64,000 bases of DNA from Sisyra terminalis (Eukaryota; Arthropoda; Insecta; Neuroptera; Sisyridae): assembly GCA_958496175.1 (NCBI GenBank), contig OY292277.1, positions 43,349,050 to 43,413,049 of the forward strand, in the 5' to 3' direction. The position numbers were made by a program, and so were the translations under genes. This document shows, in pieces, positions 37,586 to 47,882 of the stretch (its first letter is position 1; every line of letters begins with the position of its first letter). The notes beneath the pieces were generated by a model. That model was not told the DNA's origin, did not search any database, and worked only from the letters and a program-made list of their open reading frames with translations.

Positions 37586-38279
37586 CCTGTACAGATGAGA
37601 GAGTTAGATCCTTCATAAATTATTAGAAAAGAAAATAGACGCCATTGAAATGTATTTTTACTGCCGTATACTAAGAATATCACATTTAAGAAATCAAGGA
37701 AAGAAAAACACTATATAGAACAAATAATGCGAGGAAAAATTTAAGAAATTCTTTGATTGATAATAGAAGACAAAGTCCAATGGAAAAGATCTATTGACAA
37801 ACACCAAAATTTTTTGTTGAAGGACATCTAAAGCTGGTTTGGCTAATCATCTCTTGATATATTCCGTATAGCTATCTAGAACCACTTTAGATGTTTGAGT
37901 TGCTAAATTTCGAAAGGAGACGCCATCATAAAAAGAATATGATGATTTCTGAGTAGAAACCCGTTTCAGAAAGCAATGAAAAATTTATAATAAATCGATA
38001 ACATCATTGACAAAGTATTTACGAATTTAAAGTTATTCAAATTTGATAAAATTTTGCCACCATTTCTAGAGATGGAAGAAATTTTAGGTTGTTAATTTCC
38101 AATAATAAAGTAGTTCAAGTTTTAATCAAAGAGATAATATTACGAAATAATTAAATCGATTTTTAAACCAGTTTCTCAAACAATGTGTGGGTTGCAACCC
38201 AACATAAACCATATTACTTATTTATTAGAATAATTTTTGGAACTTATTTCCATTTTTATTTTTACCTTTAAATGAAAAT

Positions 38280-38465
38280 TAAATCCATTGAGCCTGATGG
38301 CCGAGTAGTAAAGGTGACCACCCCAAAACCAGTAGGTTTTGGATACGATCGTCGTATTGAGCAAATTTTCAGTATTTTCCGATTACGGAATTTTATCAAT
38401 TCTAGAGTCGCTAAGAATCTTAGTAGTTATAAAGCGACGGTAAATAACAATTTTAAAAAAGATTA
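38280..38465 (+). mobile_element. tRNA-derived SINE, copy 1
   Basis: A Pol III A-box-like TGGCCGAGTAGT lies near 38299, followed by CCAGTAGGTTTTGGATACGA (a decayed B box) and the tail GAGTCGCTAAGAATCTTAG-TAGTTATAAAGCGACGGTA, which is shared with the copy at 42541. It contains an extra segment of about 45 bp between head and tail. The 64-residue frame through it is not a gene. Confidence 0.6.
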
Positions 38466-38485
38466 AGGAAAGCATCTAGAATGTA

Positions 38486-38603
38486 CCCTGCTTAAAAAGG
38501 CATTTTAAATGTTCAAAAACCCATTAGAAGTCGTTTAAAGTTTTTAAAGGCATTTTAAATGTAATGATGATTTGAAAATTTCAAAATACCTTTTTTAACA
38601 GGG
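38486..38603. mobile_element. MITE, CCCTG family, copy 3
   Basis: 118 bp, ends CCCTGCTTAAAAAGGCATTT and complement of CCTTTTTTAACAGGG, flanked by TA (38484-38485, 38604-38605). It lies just downstream of the SINE. Confidence 0.75.
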
Positions 38604-39364
38604 TAAATAATAAACTTAACTTAAACCTAATAAAATTTATATAAGAAAAATATATTAATTTGAGTATAAACTATCAATAATTTTTTAATATAAATGTCTC
38701 GTTTTGATTATAAATTTCTAAACAATTTAAAAACGGATGGCATTTTCAAAACTTCCTTTCAATTTTAATTAATTATTCAAAAATCGTCGTTGACACTTAT
38801 TCTCCTTTGCTTTCTTTTTGTCCGTTTTTTTGCATCTTAATCGATTTTTTTTTTCTCTTTGTTCTGGTGGTAAATGAGTAATCAATCAAAATGAAACTTA
38901 AAAGCTATTGTTGCCAGTATTTAATCAATTTCATCGATAGATGTAACTCAAATGTATTTGTTCTACCCTTACCCCCTTAAATTCTTCTTTTTTAAAAGCT
39001 ACACTCCATTGTGCATTTAAGGATTAAGGGATACTCAAAATGGGTTCGAGCATTTCCCGACTAAATATTTGTTTTTATTTCAACTTAATTTTCACAATCT
39101 ACCTTTTGGCAATTATTGCAATTTTTCATCTGACTAAATATAATTGCCGAAAATTTTCACTTCCCAATAGTAGGTAGTACATGAAAATAAAAATTATATT
39201 TAATCAAAGGTAACGTAGTGGAAAATTAGAATATTAATTACCATCTAGAATCTGGAAGATTTGACTCATATCTTTCTATATGTTTCCATATTGGTTTCGT
39301 AAATTTGAAAGTTTTATTGCCCTACAGCCACCCATTTGAAGCAGTTTTTGATTCTATTTGCGAT

Positions 39365-39438
39365 TTTTTTTTTGCTAACTCAATTCTAATATGGTATAAT
39401 TTTGTCTTTTGTGACTAAATTTTCATTATAGGTCGATT
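39365..39438 (-). repeat. Fragment of the 30558 MITE interior
   Basis: CAATTCTAATATGGTATAAT and GTGACTAAATTTTCATTATA match the middle of the 234-bp MITE in reverse orientation. Its ends are missing. Confidence 0.5.
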
Positions 39439-39718
39439 TATTAAGCCTTATGAAGCCTTATGAAATTTTTGATAATAAATTTCGAAAAAAAATAAACAAA
39501 TTTTCAAAGGGGTGCGGCTCACTTAAAAGGTTAAGAAACACTAATGTAAATGAATTCCTTTTAAATTGAATATTGAATTTTTAATACAAACATAAGGGGG
39601 AAACAAAGCAAAATTTTATTTAATAATTCAAAATTATTTAAGCGTTCCACCACGCCAATGATTGTATTTGCAAAACAACTGAAAATTCGAAAACAGCAAC
39701 CATTGTAGCATCCCCCGC

Positions 39719-39955
39719 TTTAGGGGTGGGCAACCCGGGCGGTCGCCCGGGGCGGAAAATTTCAGGGGCGGCATTTTGTCAAATTTGATATACAATATGA
39801 ACAAAAATGTGAAAAAATTAGTTTTTAGTTAAAAAAATATTTTTCCAAAAAATTAAAAATTTTGTGATATTAAAACTCTGTGTTTTTTCAACCCTGAAAG
39901 GGCGGCATTTTTTCATCTTGCCCAGGGCGGCAAATTTGCTAAAGCAGGGCCTGAT
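39719..39955. mobile_element. GC-rich GGGCGGCA element, probable hAT-type MITE
   Basis: TTAGGGGTGGGCAACCCGG at the left and AAAGCAGGGCCTGATTG at the right. Multiple GGGCGGCA motifs stand out sharply from the AT-rich surroundings. No clear target duplication, so the superfamily is a guess. Confidence 0.4.
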
Positions 39956-39959
39956 TGTA

Positions 39960-40690
39960 GTAATACTTAATTAAAAAATTATTGCGCCTTGGGCCCATAA
40001 CTTTAACTCAGATCGCCCAATTTTTCGTTGGTCTAGATTTTGATCATATCAACAAATCTTTTTTTATTAAGGACTGTATCTTATGGATAACAATTAATAA
40101 AGAGTGACTAGAAGAAGTTTGAAATTAGATTTTCCAATTCGTAGAAGTGTTATTTCCTTTTCTTTTTCAAGTCTTGAATTTACATTTTCCAAGGAAAAAT
40201 TCCGTCTTCTTGAGCCTTAAAAGTGGTTCAAATGGTTGCACTCCGACCTTGTAATCAATTTCCGCAAAAATCTCGTATTTCTTGACGCAAAAGCCGTACA
40301 ACGATCTAACATTACCACTTGATAATGATTTATAAATCATGATCTTGATATCAGTTTTCACTTTTTTTCACACGACCAATTGTTTTTTTTTTTAAAGCAA
40401 ATGGTAAAAGAATTATAGTTAATTGTCGGTGAATTTAAAACGAACGATTTTTCGCTATTGTTACGAACGTCTCGAGTTCGTGGCTTCTTCATCCGGTTGA
40501 AAGACGTTCCAAGAACAATGAGCCGCCGTGGATCTATGTGGGATTGACACAGGGAAAATTTGAAACATTAAAAAACCCGTGTACGATATGAATGTGTTGG
40601 TTACGTACCGGCACGAAATGGAAGAATCATAAAAGTACATTTCACAGAAATATCACAGGTTCAAAACCGAAACATAGTGGTGGTACCGCT
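39960..40690. other. Upstream region of the cuticular protein gene
   Basis: No gene recognised. A less AT-rich block at 40440-40700 (for example GTTACGAACGTCTCGAG) precedes the TATA box and may contain regulatory sites. Confidence 0.35.
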
Positions 40691-40695
40691 AAACC

Positions 40696-40703
40696 TATAA
40701 AAG
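40696..40703 (+). promoter_or_regulatory. TATA box of the cuticular protein gene
   Basis: TATAAAAG, 243 bases before the start codon, which places the transcription start near 40725-40730. Cuticle protein genes commonly have TATA promoters because they are strongly stage-regulated. Confidence 0.6.
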
Positions 40704-40945
40704 ACGGTGAGGAATATTGGTGGCGACGTTTCTTGTTGAAAACTTTTCAAAAGACGCGGATCGATTTTTGAAAAATCTTCAGTATCTCTACCACACCTTT
40801 GTACATTGTGGCCTTTTTCTTTGTATTTTCCTTTTTGAATTTTGTGATTAGTGGACTTTAGTAAATGAGTGCGGTTTCAACACATAAATAATAATCAGTC
40901 GATAGATCAGCAAAAATCAGTGAAAGGATTTGAAAAAAGCAAATC

Positions 40946-43610
40946 ATGAAGTTCATAATGCTTATAGTAAGTTTTAATTAATTATAATAATACATTTTTA
41001 AACAATTCAAGAGAAATTTCCAATATACTTACATAATGCTATATCAGATATTTTTTTCAACTATTATGTGTGCAATTCAATTTTGAAACCGTGAAAAGAT
41101 AGCAAAAAGTCGAGGTAATTAATTTCAGATGCCAGAAGAATAAGTCATTGATAAAACTATTCGGATAGAAAGTATTTCCTATCGATTTATGTTTTGTGGT
41201 TTTTAAAAAAAAAATAGATATATTTTATATTTCGTCATTAAACTTTCCCATAAAATTCACACGTAGTTGAGCATTGAGATCAATTTTTGAATTTCTCATT
41301 TGAATAATTTCAAAAAACGATAAGCCACTCAAATCACTTTTCAATCGTTCGGCCAAGATTGCTATCATAAAGTTAAAGACCACTGGCTGATCCAGTTTAC
41401 CAGTTGCAACATTTCGCCATTTAAACATTTCAAGGTGTTCATAACGGCAAATTATCCAAATGGAAAGTAATGGCATTCTTTACATTTCTCAAATTTTATC
41501 AATCAGGAACAATTTCGTCCACAGAACGACCAATGTCCAAGGACAAGGTTGGCCCAGTAATTGGCACCGAACTTTCCTAAATACCGCTGGAAATTTTTAT
41601 AGGAAATGAAAATGATTTTCTCGACATATTATAAGAGATATCTACTAATCGGTTTGGTGCGTATTTAATAAAATTAACCGAGCGTTTCACTTTTAATATC
41701 GAAAGGGTGAAAGCTGTGACGAAATATCGAATTCTACAATTAACCAAGCGGTCTCTGCCTACACGATTTATTCATGTTATATAAATAATGCATTTCATTC
41801 AAATTTTTTTTTTCCAAAGCCGAACCGATTTCTAACAAGATTTCAATTGGAATTTCTAATGAGTTTAGTATTGTCTTCGGATCTTATTTGTTGTTCTGTC
41901 TTCTAGGGTTTGTACTGTTTGGTGCAAGAAAATTTGGCACAGTTTGATGGATTCATTCCGCAAAGACCACCATCTGGAGGGCCAGGACCTATTCCTCGTC
42001 CCATTCAAATTCCAGGAGCGATTCCCGTTGGGGGAGGAAGTCCTGCTCGAGGACGAGTTGTCCAACAAGGGGTAAGCATTTCCAAGTTTATCCCTACTAT
42101 GTATAAATACTCATATAAATTCATATTGAAAAAATTTAAACAATAGAAAATAACATCAAATTTTCATGTATTTTATTTTTTGTAATATTTTATAAACTAA
42201 CTTAAATTCAATATCGAATATTGCATACTTAAAGGGGGTTTAATGTTTACCCCAACTTTGGGATAATTTTTTCTTTACCTTAGGTATTGACAAAAAATGG
42301 GTATAAAAATAATAAACTGTTATTTGCAATTCAAAAAATAAACCGAATATGAAAGAGAATTTAGGAAATTCCTATTTATCAAACCAATAACTTTATTGAA
42401 AAATAATATCGAAGATACTTGAAATATATTGACTTGGAACTCATCTTTGACATTGCAACCAGTAATTGTTAACTTAAGATCTTCATTAAATATTTTATTA
42501 TCAAGCATGTACTTTGCCTTTTGTCTGTATAGAATTAATACCGGTGACCGAGTGGTCCAGGTTACCGCTCCAAAACTGGTAGGTGTTAGATTTAATCCTA
42601 GAGTCGCTAAAGACCTTAGTAGTTATAAAGGAACGATAAATAACCATTAAAAAAATCAATAAATTTGAATAAAGATAGAGGTTTAATTTATAATGAAATT
42701 AATGTTTTTTTAATTACATTTTTTAAAGGGTCGTCGACCATCAGCCGCTCCCGGTTTCTTCCGTCCACCACCAAACGCCAACCACCCACCACCACCTCCT
42801 CAATTCTCAACGCCAATTTCCCAATCAAAACCGGTGACCGAGGAACCCGAAGAGGACAACTATCCTCCACGTCCCTCTTTCAATGAAGACATTGAACAAC
42901 AAATCGCCCAAAAAGAAGCCCTCTTAGCCCAATTTGGTGGCGTACACGACGGTCCCGGCATCTCATTCCCCCAACCTAGTCCATCACCGATAGTTCCTAT
43001 TCAATTCAGGTAATTTAATGTTGCAAAATAATTACGAAAGCAGTAGTTCTAATAATTGTTGCTTTAATAATTTAGACCAGAACCACCAAAACCACAAGTG
43101 CGACCTCAACCGCAACGAGTACCTCAACCAATCCGACCAGAACCAGCCCGGCAAATTATCCAACAAGCTCCCGTACAACAAGCCAGACCACGACCAGCTC
43201 CTCGACCTGCACCTCAACAAATTATCCCTCAACAACGAAATGTAGAACACTCGAATAGCGGACGCCGCGATAACAAAAAACCAGTCGCTCAAATTATCAG
43301 AAAGTAAACTTAACTCTTACATTTAAAAAGAAAGAAATATTAACACTTAAATTTTAGGTATCAAGAACAAAACCCTGATGGAAGTATTACATGGGGATAT
43401 GAAAATGACGATGGATCATTCAAAGAAGAAACAATCGGAAATGATTGTATAACTCGAGGAAAGTACGGATATGTAGATCCCGATGGACTTAAACGGGAAT
43501 ACAACTACGAAACAGGACTGCCTTGTGATACTGTTCCACAAGAAGAAGATGAACCATCAGTCCAACAAGTCCCAACAAATCAACAACCCAGAAGACCCCG
43601 ACCCAATTAG
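40946..43610 (+). CDS. Secreted cuticular protein with RR-like C-terminal domain (5 exons)
   Basis: Predicted structural protein of the insect cuticle. Coding exons: 40946-40966, 41907-42071, 42729-43009, 43076-43303 and 43358-43610 (TAG). Phases agree (0, 0, 2, 2), giving 315 residues. Exon 1 encodes only MKFIMLI, the start of a signal peptide completed in exon 2 (GLYCLVQENLAQ); splitting the signal peptide by intron 1 is typical of cuticle genes. The centre is Pro/Gln/Arg-rich and low in complexity (PPSGGPGPIPRPIQIPGAIP; later QARPRPAPRPAPQQ), with a short acidic and helical stretch (DIEQQIAQKEALLAQFGG). The C-terminal 60 residues, YQEQNPDGSITWGYENDDGS to YGYVDPDGLKREYNYETG, have the layout of the chitin-binding Rebers-Riddiford domain (G.Y.Y..PDG....V.Y). 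Two Cys (in NDCIT and LPCD) flank it, unusual for classic RR-1/RR-2 proteins. Chitin binding is inferred. A SINE sits in intron 2. Confidence 0.85.
42541..42655 (+). mobile_element. tRNA-derived SINE, copy 2
   Basis: GGTGACCGAGTGGTCCAGG (A box) and a decayed B-box region, followed by the shared tail GAGTCGCTAAAGACCTTAG and TAGTTATAAAGGAACGATAA, then an A-rich end. Compared with copy 1 it lacks the 45-bp insert. It lies in intron 2 of the cuticular gene. Confidence 0.62.
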
Positions 43611-43674
43611 TCCTTAGTACATATAGTTTAGTTGTAAACAATCGCCAATATTTAAGATAATATATTTTTGAAAA

Positions 43675-43680
43675 AATAAA
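43675..43680 (+). terminator. Polyadenylation signal of the cuticular protein gene
   Basis: AATAAA 65 bases after the stop codon, followed by a GT-rich stretch (CTATGTGGTATT). Confidence 0.65.
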
Positions 43681-43689
43681 CTATGTGGT

Positions 43690-45670
43690 ATTACAAATGG
43701 CGTTAAATTGATTCTATTATTTATGAAGTATAACAAAATCAATATTTACAGCCATATTTATAGAAATTATTTAACTTTTTGTGACCTGTAAAAATAAACA
43801 ATCTGATTTATGAAGACCATATAACATCTTTGGGTTTTATTTAATTTTTTCCTATCCTTCTTTCTTAAGAATCCACGCTTGATTTTCCTGTACTTTCACA
43901 TCAATTGTTCACGATTATTAACCAAAAGATTTTTCTTCTTCGCGTTTAACAATAACTGTAAAAATGTACCGAATATAACTTAAATGACGATTACGATGTA
44001 AAAGGGAAACTAAAATTATAAGTGCAGGTGCGAACATAGAAATTTTTTAAGGGTGAGGACATTTTCATTGTTTTTTTTTCTTCTTTTGGAAAACATAAAA
44101 AAATATGAATATATATTGAGTACGTCTGGTCACAATAATTGCATTGATTCTATTAAAGTAGTTAGAACGATTTCAAAATTCGCAAGATTAAAATTAAGTA
44201 CCTAAATTATGACTAAGAAGGGGGTAATTGCACCTATTAAATAAAAATTCCAAAACGAAACACTGCTCCGACAAATTTGAATATTAAAATTTTGAAAATT
44301 CAAACAGCATAGGCAAACATTATTGCAATAAAGATGTAGTTCTCTCTATCTAAGAAGCTCCACGAGTTCCACCTTCCAAAACAATTATTTCGATTGTTCC
44401 TTGAAGTTTTAAAAGATTTTTTTTTCCATTATCTTAATTCTGTAGTACTTTTTTTTAAATTAGCTCACTCACAGTAACTAAGTCATTATAAAAACAGTCA
44501 TTTTAGAAAAAAGAATTGAATATGTGACAAAACAGAACATGCCATTGAGTAATCTAACTAAAGATTAATGTTTTCAGCGCTAAAGTTAGAGAAGACGATG
44601 CCCTCAGCGAATTATAATTAATTGTTTTTTCAATTTTGTTTTTATCTTTGATTTATGCAACTAATAAAACAGTTAAGTTCAGCTTAAGTTGGGTTTTTAT
44701 CGACGCACAATATTGTCTTTTTGCTATGTACCTTTTGTTAGAAAAGGTCGGGTTTTTCATATTTTTTTTTGCCTGACACCAAATGTAAAAGAAAGATAGT
44801 AGTATTCGACCGAAACTAGTTTAACGGCCGAAACCCGAATTCGAATATCGGCATCAGTCTCAGTTTCGGCCGAAACCGAAACTTTCATATAAGGTCATGT
44901 TTTCGTAGGAAAAAAAGAAAAACATAATTAGTCAGTCATTAATTTTAAATGTTATAGATATTTATTTTTCATTTGATCTCTAATATTTGTTTAATCATTA
45001 ACTTAAAATAATATTATTACACTTCTTATTTCAAATAATTTTGTGCTGAAATAAGGAATTGATTTAAAATAAATGCACCTAATATTTCTTTTAAATAGAA
45101 GTTAAGAGAAACATAAAATAAAAAAAAAATAGTTTTCACTTACGTTTAGATACACAAAACGGAAAGAACTCTTTCTTATATCTTAAAAACACAATCATTT
45201 ATTCGAAATTTTTTTGATCAATTTTCTATCGAACTTACTATCGATAAAATATTTAAAATTATTTTAATGAACTGATAATTATCAGCATTCGTAATTGAAG
45301 AATTTAATATTATAAGTAAGAAACAATAATTTCTGAACATTTTCATTTTACGAAAACAGTTTCGGCTTGACGATAGCCGAAACTAAGCCTAAACTTATTT
45401 TATTGCTGAAATCGAAAGCTCGATCGGAGACTACCTACAAGTAAGCTATATAAAGCTGCCCACGTAATTTTAAGTTGCCATCGTTTAATTGTCCAAAAAT
45501 TTCATTCTAACAAAGTTAGCTGTTAGTTTCTTGTCCAGGGTTTTAATGAATGATGACGAATGATTTTATCAACACATTTTATCAGCTTTATTATATAATC
45601 CTTCACCAAATCATAACTAATGACATGCAAAAACTATTTAAAATAAAAAAAACTTTGATAGTATGAAAAA
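43690..45670. other. Intergenic with a degenerate CCGAAA-rich block
   Basis: No gene. At 44810-44890 and 45355-45440, clusters of GGCCGAAAC/GTTTCGGC in opposing orientation bracket about 550 bp of AT-rich DNA. This may be an old element of hAT-like type, but its ends cannot be fixed. Confidence 0.35.
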
Positions 45671-45675
45671 TGGTT

Positions 45676-45681
45676 TTTATT
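45676..45681 (-). terminator. Polyadenylation signal of SAP18
   Basis: TTTATT on the + strand, i.e. AATAAA on the minus strand, 34 bases past the stop codon. Confidence 0.6.
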
Positions 45682-45714
45682 TACGGAAATGCAATTACAA
45701 TATAAGTCTTATAA

Positions 45715-46264
45715 CTAATATGGACGTTGTCTTTGGTGTTGATGTCCCGGATGAGTTCGTCGCATTAAGGGATTCCAAGGCCGATATGGGGGCGTGATGG
45801 CAATGTCCATATAGTCTCCAATTGAAAATCGGCACTGGGATAGTGTCTTAGAATCATCAGAACCCTTTTGTCCTGAACATGTGGTTCCAATATCGCGCAT
45901 CCGATACGTGGGCGATCGCAAGTCGGGAAAAACTAAGGCAAAATCGAAGATCGTCCCCTTGCGTCGCGTCTCTGGATTCACTTCCTTCACCAACGAAGAA
46001 AGTTCGTGCAGGGTAGCGTCTTGCCAAGTATAAATTTGCAATTCGTTTGATGGCACATTTCCTCGTGCATACTCCGATAAATTGTTGTGACGATTATTCG
46101 TCCAAAATACTCTCAGTAATAAAGGGCATGTCTAAAAGAATATATTTATATAGAAAAATTTAGTTTACAAAAAATGGGAGGTTATGATATACCTTTTCTC
46201 GATCTACCGGTTTTTCGTTGGACTTTTCCTCGACAATCATAGACTCAACTCCTGGACCAGCCAT
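45715..46264 (-). CDS. SAP18: Histone deacetylase complex subunit SAP18 (2 exons)
   Basis: Nuclear ubiquitin-fold protein of the Sin3-HDAC corepressor and of the ASAP/PSAP complexes at exon junctions; the Drosophila counterpart is Bin1. Coding exons on the minus strand: 46264-46193 (24 residues, MAGPGVESMIVEEKSNEKPV then DREK) and 46131-45715, joined in phase 0 with donor GTATAT. Total 162 residues, close to the usual 150-155. Exon 2 starts TCPLLLRVFWTNNRHNNLSE, then GNVPSNELQIYTWQDATLHE, RRKGTIFDFALVFPDLRSP and SIGDYMDIAITPP, all near-identical to the family. An internal ATG at the MPSNEL position would cut off the first beta strand of the fold and is not the start. The C-terminus is basic and His/Arg/Gln-rich. 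It is transcribed divergently from RCAN. Confidence 0.95.
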
Positions 46265-46858
46265 TTAATAAAAATGTATTTAAAAACTTTCAATCAAAGA
46301 CTTTGTTTGGAATTAAATCAATTTAAATATTTTGAATTAAAATTTATCGCCTGTCTTTTTATATGCTTCAGAATTACCATAATAATTGGTAGTAATTTGG
46401 AAAAAATCACCAAATGTGTAAGTCTGTGGATTTGTCAAAAAGGAGCAATTATTTTTGAATTTCATCATGAAAATAATGAAAAATGTGATATATTCCAATT
46501 AAAATTACGTTTAGGATAATGTCAAGTAAAATTAATTGAATTTTATGTGATTTAAAAGAAAATTGGCATTGGAGTATGTTGGATAGAAGTGTGTGGTTTT
46601 GGTTGTTTTGGAAATTGAAACGTTCCTAGATTTGACGTATAGATCAAGCCTGATCAAGCATAGAATTTTTTGGGTTTGACATGATCAATTTTAGTGTTTA
46701 TTTACGTAAAATCACTAATTAAAATGTATCGGTTTATAAAATATAAAATTTCAAATATCAATTAATAAAAATTCGTGTAGTTGAGCAACGATCATTCGAC
46801 GTGTCGTTGATAAAAACGTTAACAAATTCAAGCGTGAAATTAACCAAATGCCATTAAT
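46265..46858. promoter_or_regulatory. Shared bidirectional promoter region SAP18 / RCAN
   Basis: 594 bp separate the two start codons of divergently transcribed genes, so both promoters must lie here. No TATA box was recognised on either side, as expected of housekeeping genes. A frame at 46184-46519 overlaps SAP18 exon 1 antisense and is not a gene. Confidence 0.55.
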
Positions 46859-47557
46859 ATGGCGAATGCGAGTGCAGAAGTTTGTGACGGCATTAATCAC
46901 GACGAGCATGGCGAAAACATTATAATCAATGAAAGTGACGGACTTCCTAACATTCATCCAAACCTGGCCAAAGAATCAACCAATGAAAACGGATCACAAC
47001 ATTCTCCCAACGAATTTGAAGATTTGCCAACATCCCTAATCGTTACCAATATCAACGATGCAGTTTTCGCAAACGAAAAACAAAAATTGGAAATGGAAAC
47101 TTTGTTTAAACAGTATGGCGAGCCTTGCACTTTTCAATGGTTGCGAAGTTTTCGACGTCTTCGGGTCAACTATACCACGGCAGCTTCGGCCGCCAACGCT
47201 CGTCTTCAGCTACATCAGTATCCAATTCTAGATTCAACTATAAGTTGCTACTTTGCCCAACCCGTAACACCAATCACGACCCGAAACCTAGAGCCACCGG
47301 CTCCTGTAAAACAATTTCTGATTTCACCGCCAGCTTCGCCACCGTTAGATTGGGAGCCGCGGGCAGAACACGAGCCCCTCATCAACCACGATTTATTAGC
47401 CGCCTTGGCCACACTAGCACCGGGCGGCTCGCATGAACTTCACCCTCCCGGACCGGGTCAACCAGGAATCATCGTCCACACGGCATCCCAACAAGACAAA
47501 CTCACCGACGGAAACACCTCCCAAAAAATACCCCAAACCAAATGTCCAGAGCATTAA
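46859..47557 (+). CDS. sra: Calcipressin / regulator of calcineurin (RCAN, Drosophila sarah/nebula)
   Basis: Cytosolic protein that binds and modulates the phosphatase calcineurin; in Drosophila, sarah is needed in egg activation, learning and mitochondria. Single coding exon, 232 residues. An acidic N-terminal tail (1-55) is followed by an RRM-like fold at about 57-135: LPTSLIVTNINDAVF, then FQWLRSFRRLRVNY and ISCYFAQP. The signature FLISPPASPP (153-162), followed by DWEP, is the calcineurin-inhibiting, GSK3-phosphorylated SP-repeat motif of the family. PGIIVH (202-207) is in the place of the PxIxIT-like calcineurin docking site. The protein ends TKCPEH, as expected (TxCPE.). The start is the first ATG, and length is normal. 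It is divergent from SAP18. Confidence 0.94.
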   Translation: MANASAEVCDGINHDEHGENIIINESDGLPNIHPNLAKESTNENGSQHSPNEFEDLPTSLIVTNINDAVFANEKQKLEMETLFKQYGEPCTFQWLRSFRRLRVNYTTAASAANARLQLHQYPILDSTISCYFAQPVTPITTRNLEPPAPVKQFLISPPASPPLDWEPRAEHEPLINHDLLAALATLAPGGSHELHPPGPGQPGIIVHTASQQDKLTDGNTSQKIPQTKCPEH

Positions 47558-47633
47558 ATCAAAAGGTGTGTACATATTTTTCCTTTAGTTCCTCATTTAT
47601 GTTACTAATACGGGAGTATCTAATCTTAATTAT

Positions 47634-47882
47634 TTGATTCATCCTATGGCAGAAATTAAAATCATTGAAAGTCAAGAAACCATTTCAAATGATGTCACAT
47701 TACAAAATGGGTCTGATTACAATTTAAAAATGAAATTTCCGTTTAAAGGTCACATATCAATCGCAAGTACTTTTCAAAGTATGGCTCTTTCCGAAGAGGA
47801 TGACCTTTTGATAAAAAAATATAATACTCTACTGATCTTATTATTCTTTATACAGAAATTTTTCATAATATGTTTATTTTAG
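47634..47882 (+). CDS. Short open frame of unknown status downstream of RCAN
   Basis: 82 codons; the second Met (47649) begins MAEIKIIESQETISNDVTLQ. The first 58 residues have mixed composition, unlike most chance frames in this AT-rich window. The end (TLLILLFFIQKFFIICLF) is hydrophobic, perhaps read-through into AT-rich DNA. No family is recognised. It could be RCAN 3' UTR or a first exon. Low confidence. Confidence 0.15.
   Translation: MIHPMAEIKIIESQETISNDVTLQNGSDYNLKMKFPFKGHISIASTFQSMALSEEDDLLIKKYNTLLILLFFIQKFFIICLF

Larger units (their letters stand above)
36545..37880 (+). pseudogene. Second LINE type: RT remnant interrupted by two insertions
   Basis: FTIKRGISKRCVLSSEA and NNIRYADDTVVLGNNAQNLQ (36660-36770) are RT motifs B and C of a non-LTR element. 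Further pieces follow in order: TKQSVQVNVVIDGV after the first insertion (near 37240) and AIEMYFYCRILRISHLRNQ (near 37650) after the second, matching the region downstream of RT. Motif B is damaged (KRCVLSSEA for xGCxLSPxLF) and stops are frequent. The family differs from the Jockey copies at 10-12 kb. Confidence 0.72.

Noticed and set aside
41225..41476. 83-residue minus-strand frame inside cuticle gene intron 1
   Set aside because: Composition is fairly protein-like, but no family is recognised and no neighbouring exons or regulatory signals are seen.
43032..43292. 86-residue minus-strand frame
   Set aside because: Antisense shadow of the Pro/Gln-rich exon 4 of the cuticle gene.
46184..46519. 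111-residue + frame between SAP18 and RCAN
   Set aside because: Overlaps SAP18 exon 1 antisense and has AT-driven composition.
47125..47436. 103-residue + frame inside RCAN
   Set aside because: Out-of-frame shadow of the RCAN coding exon.
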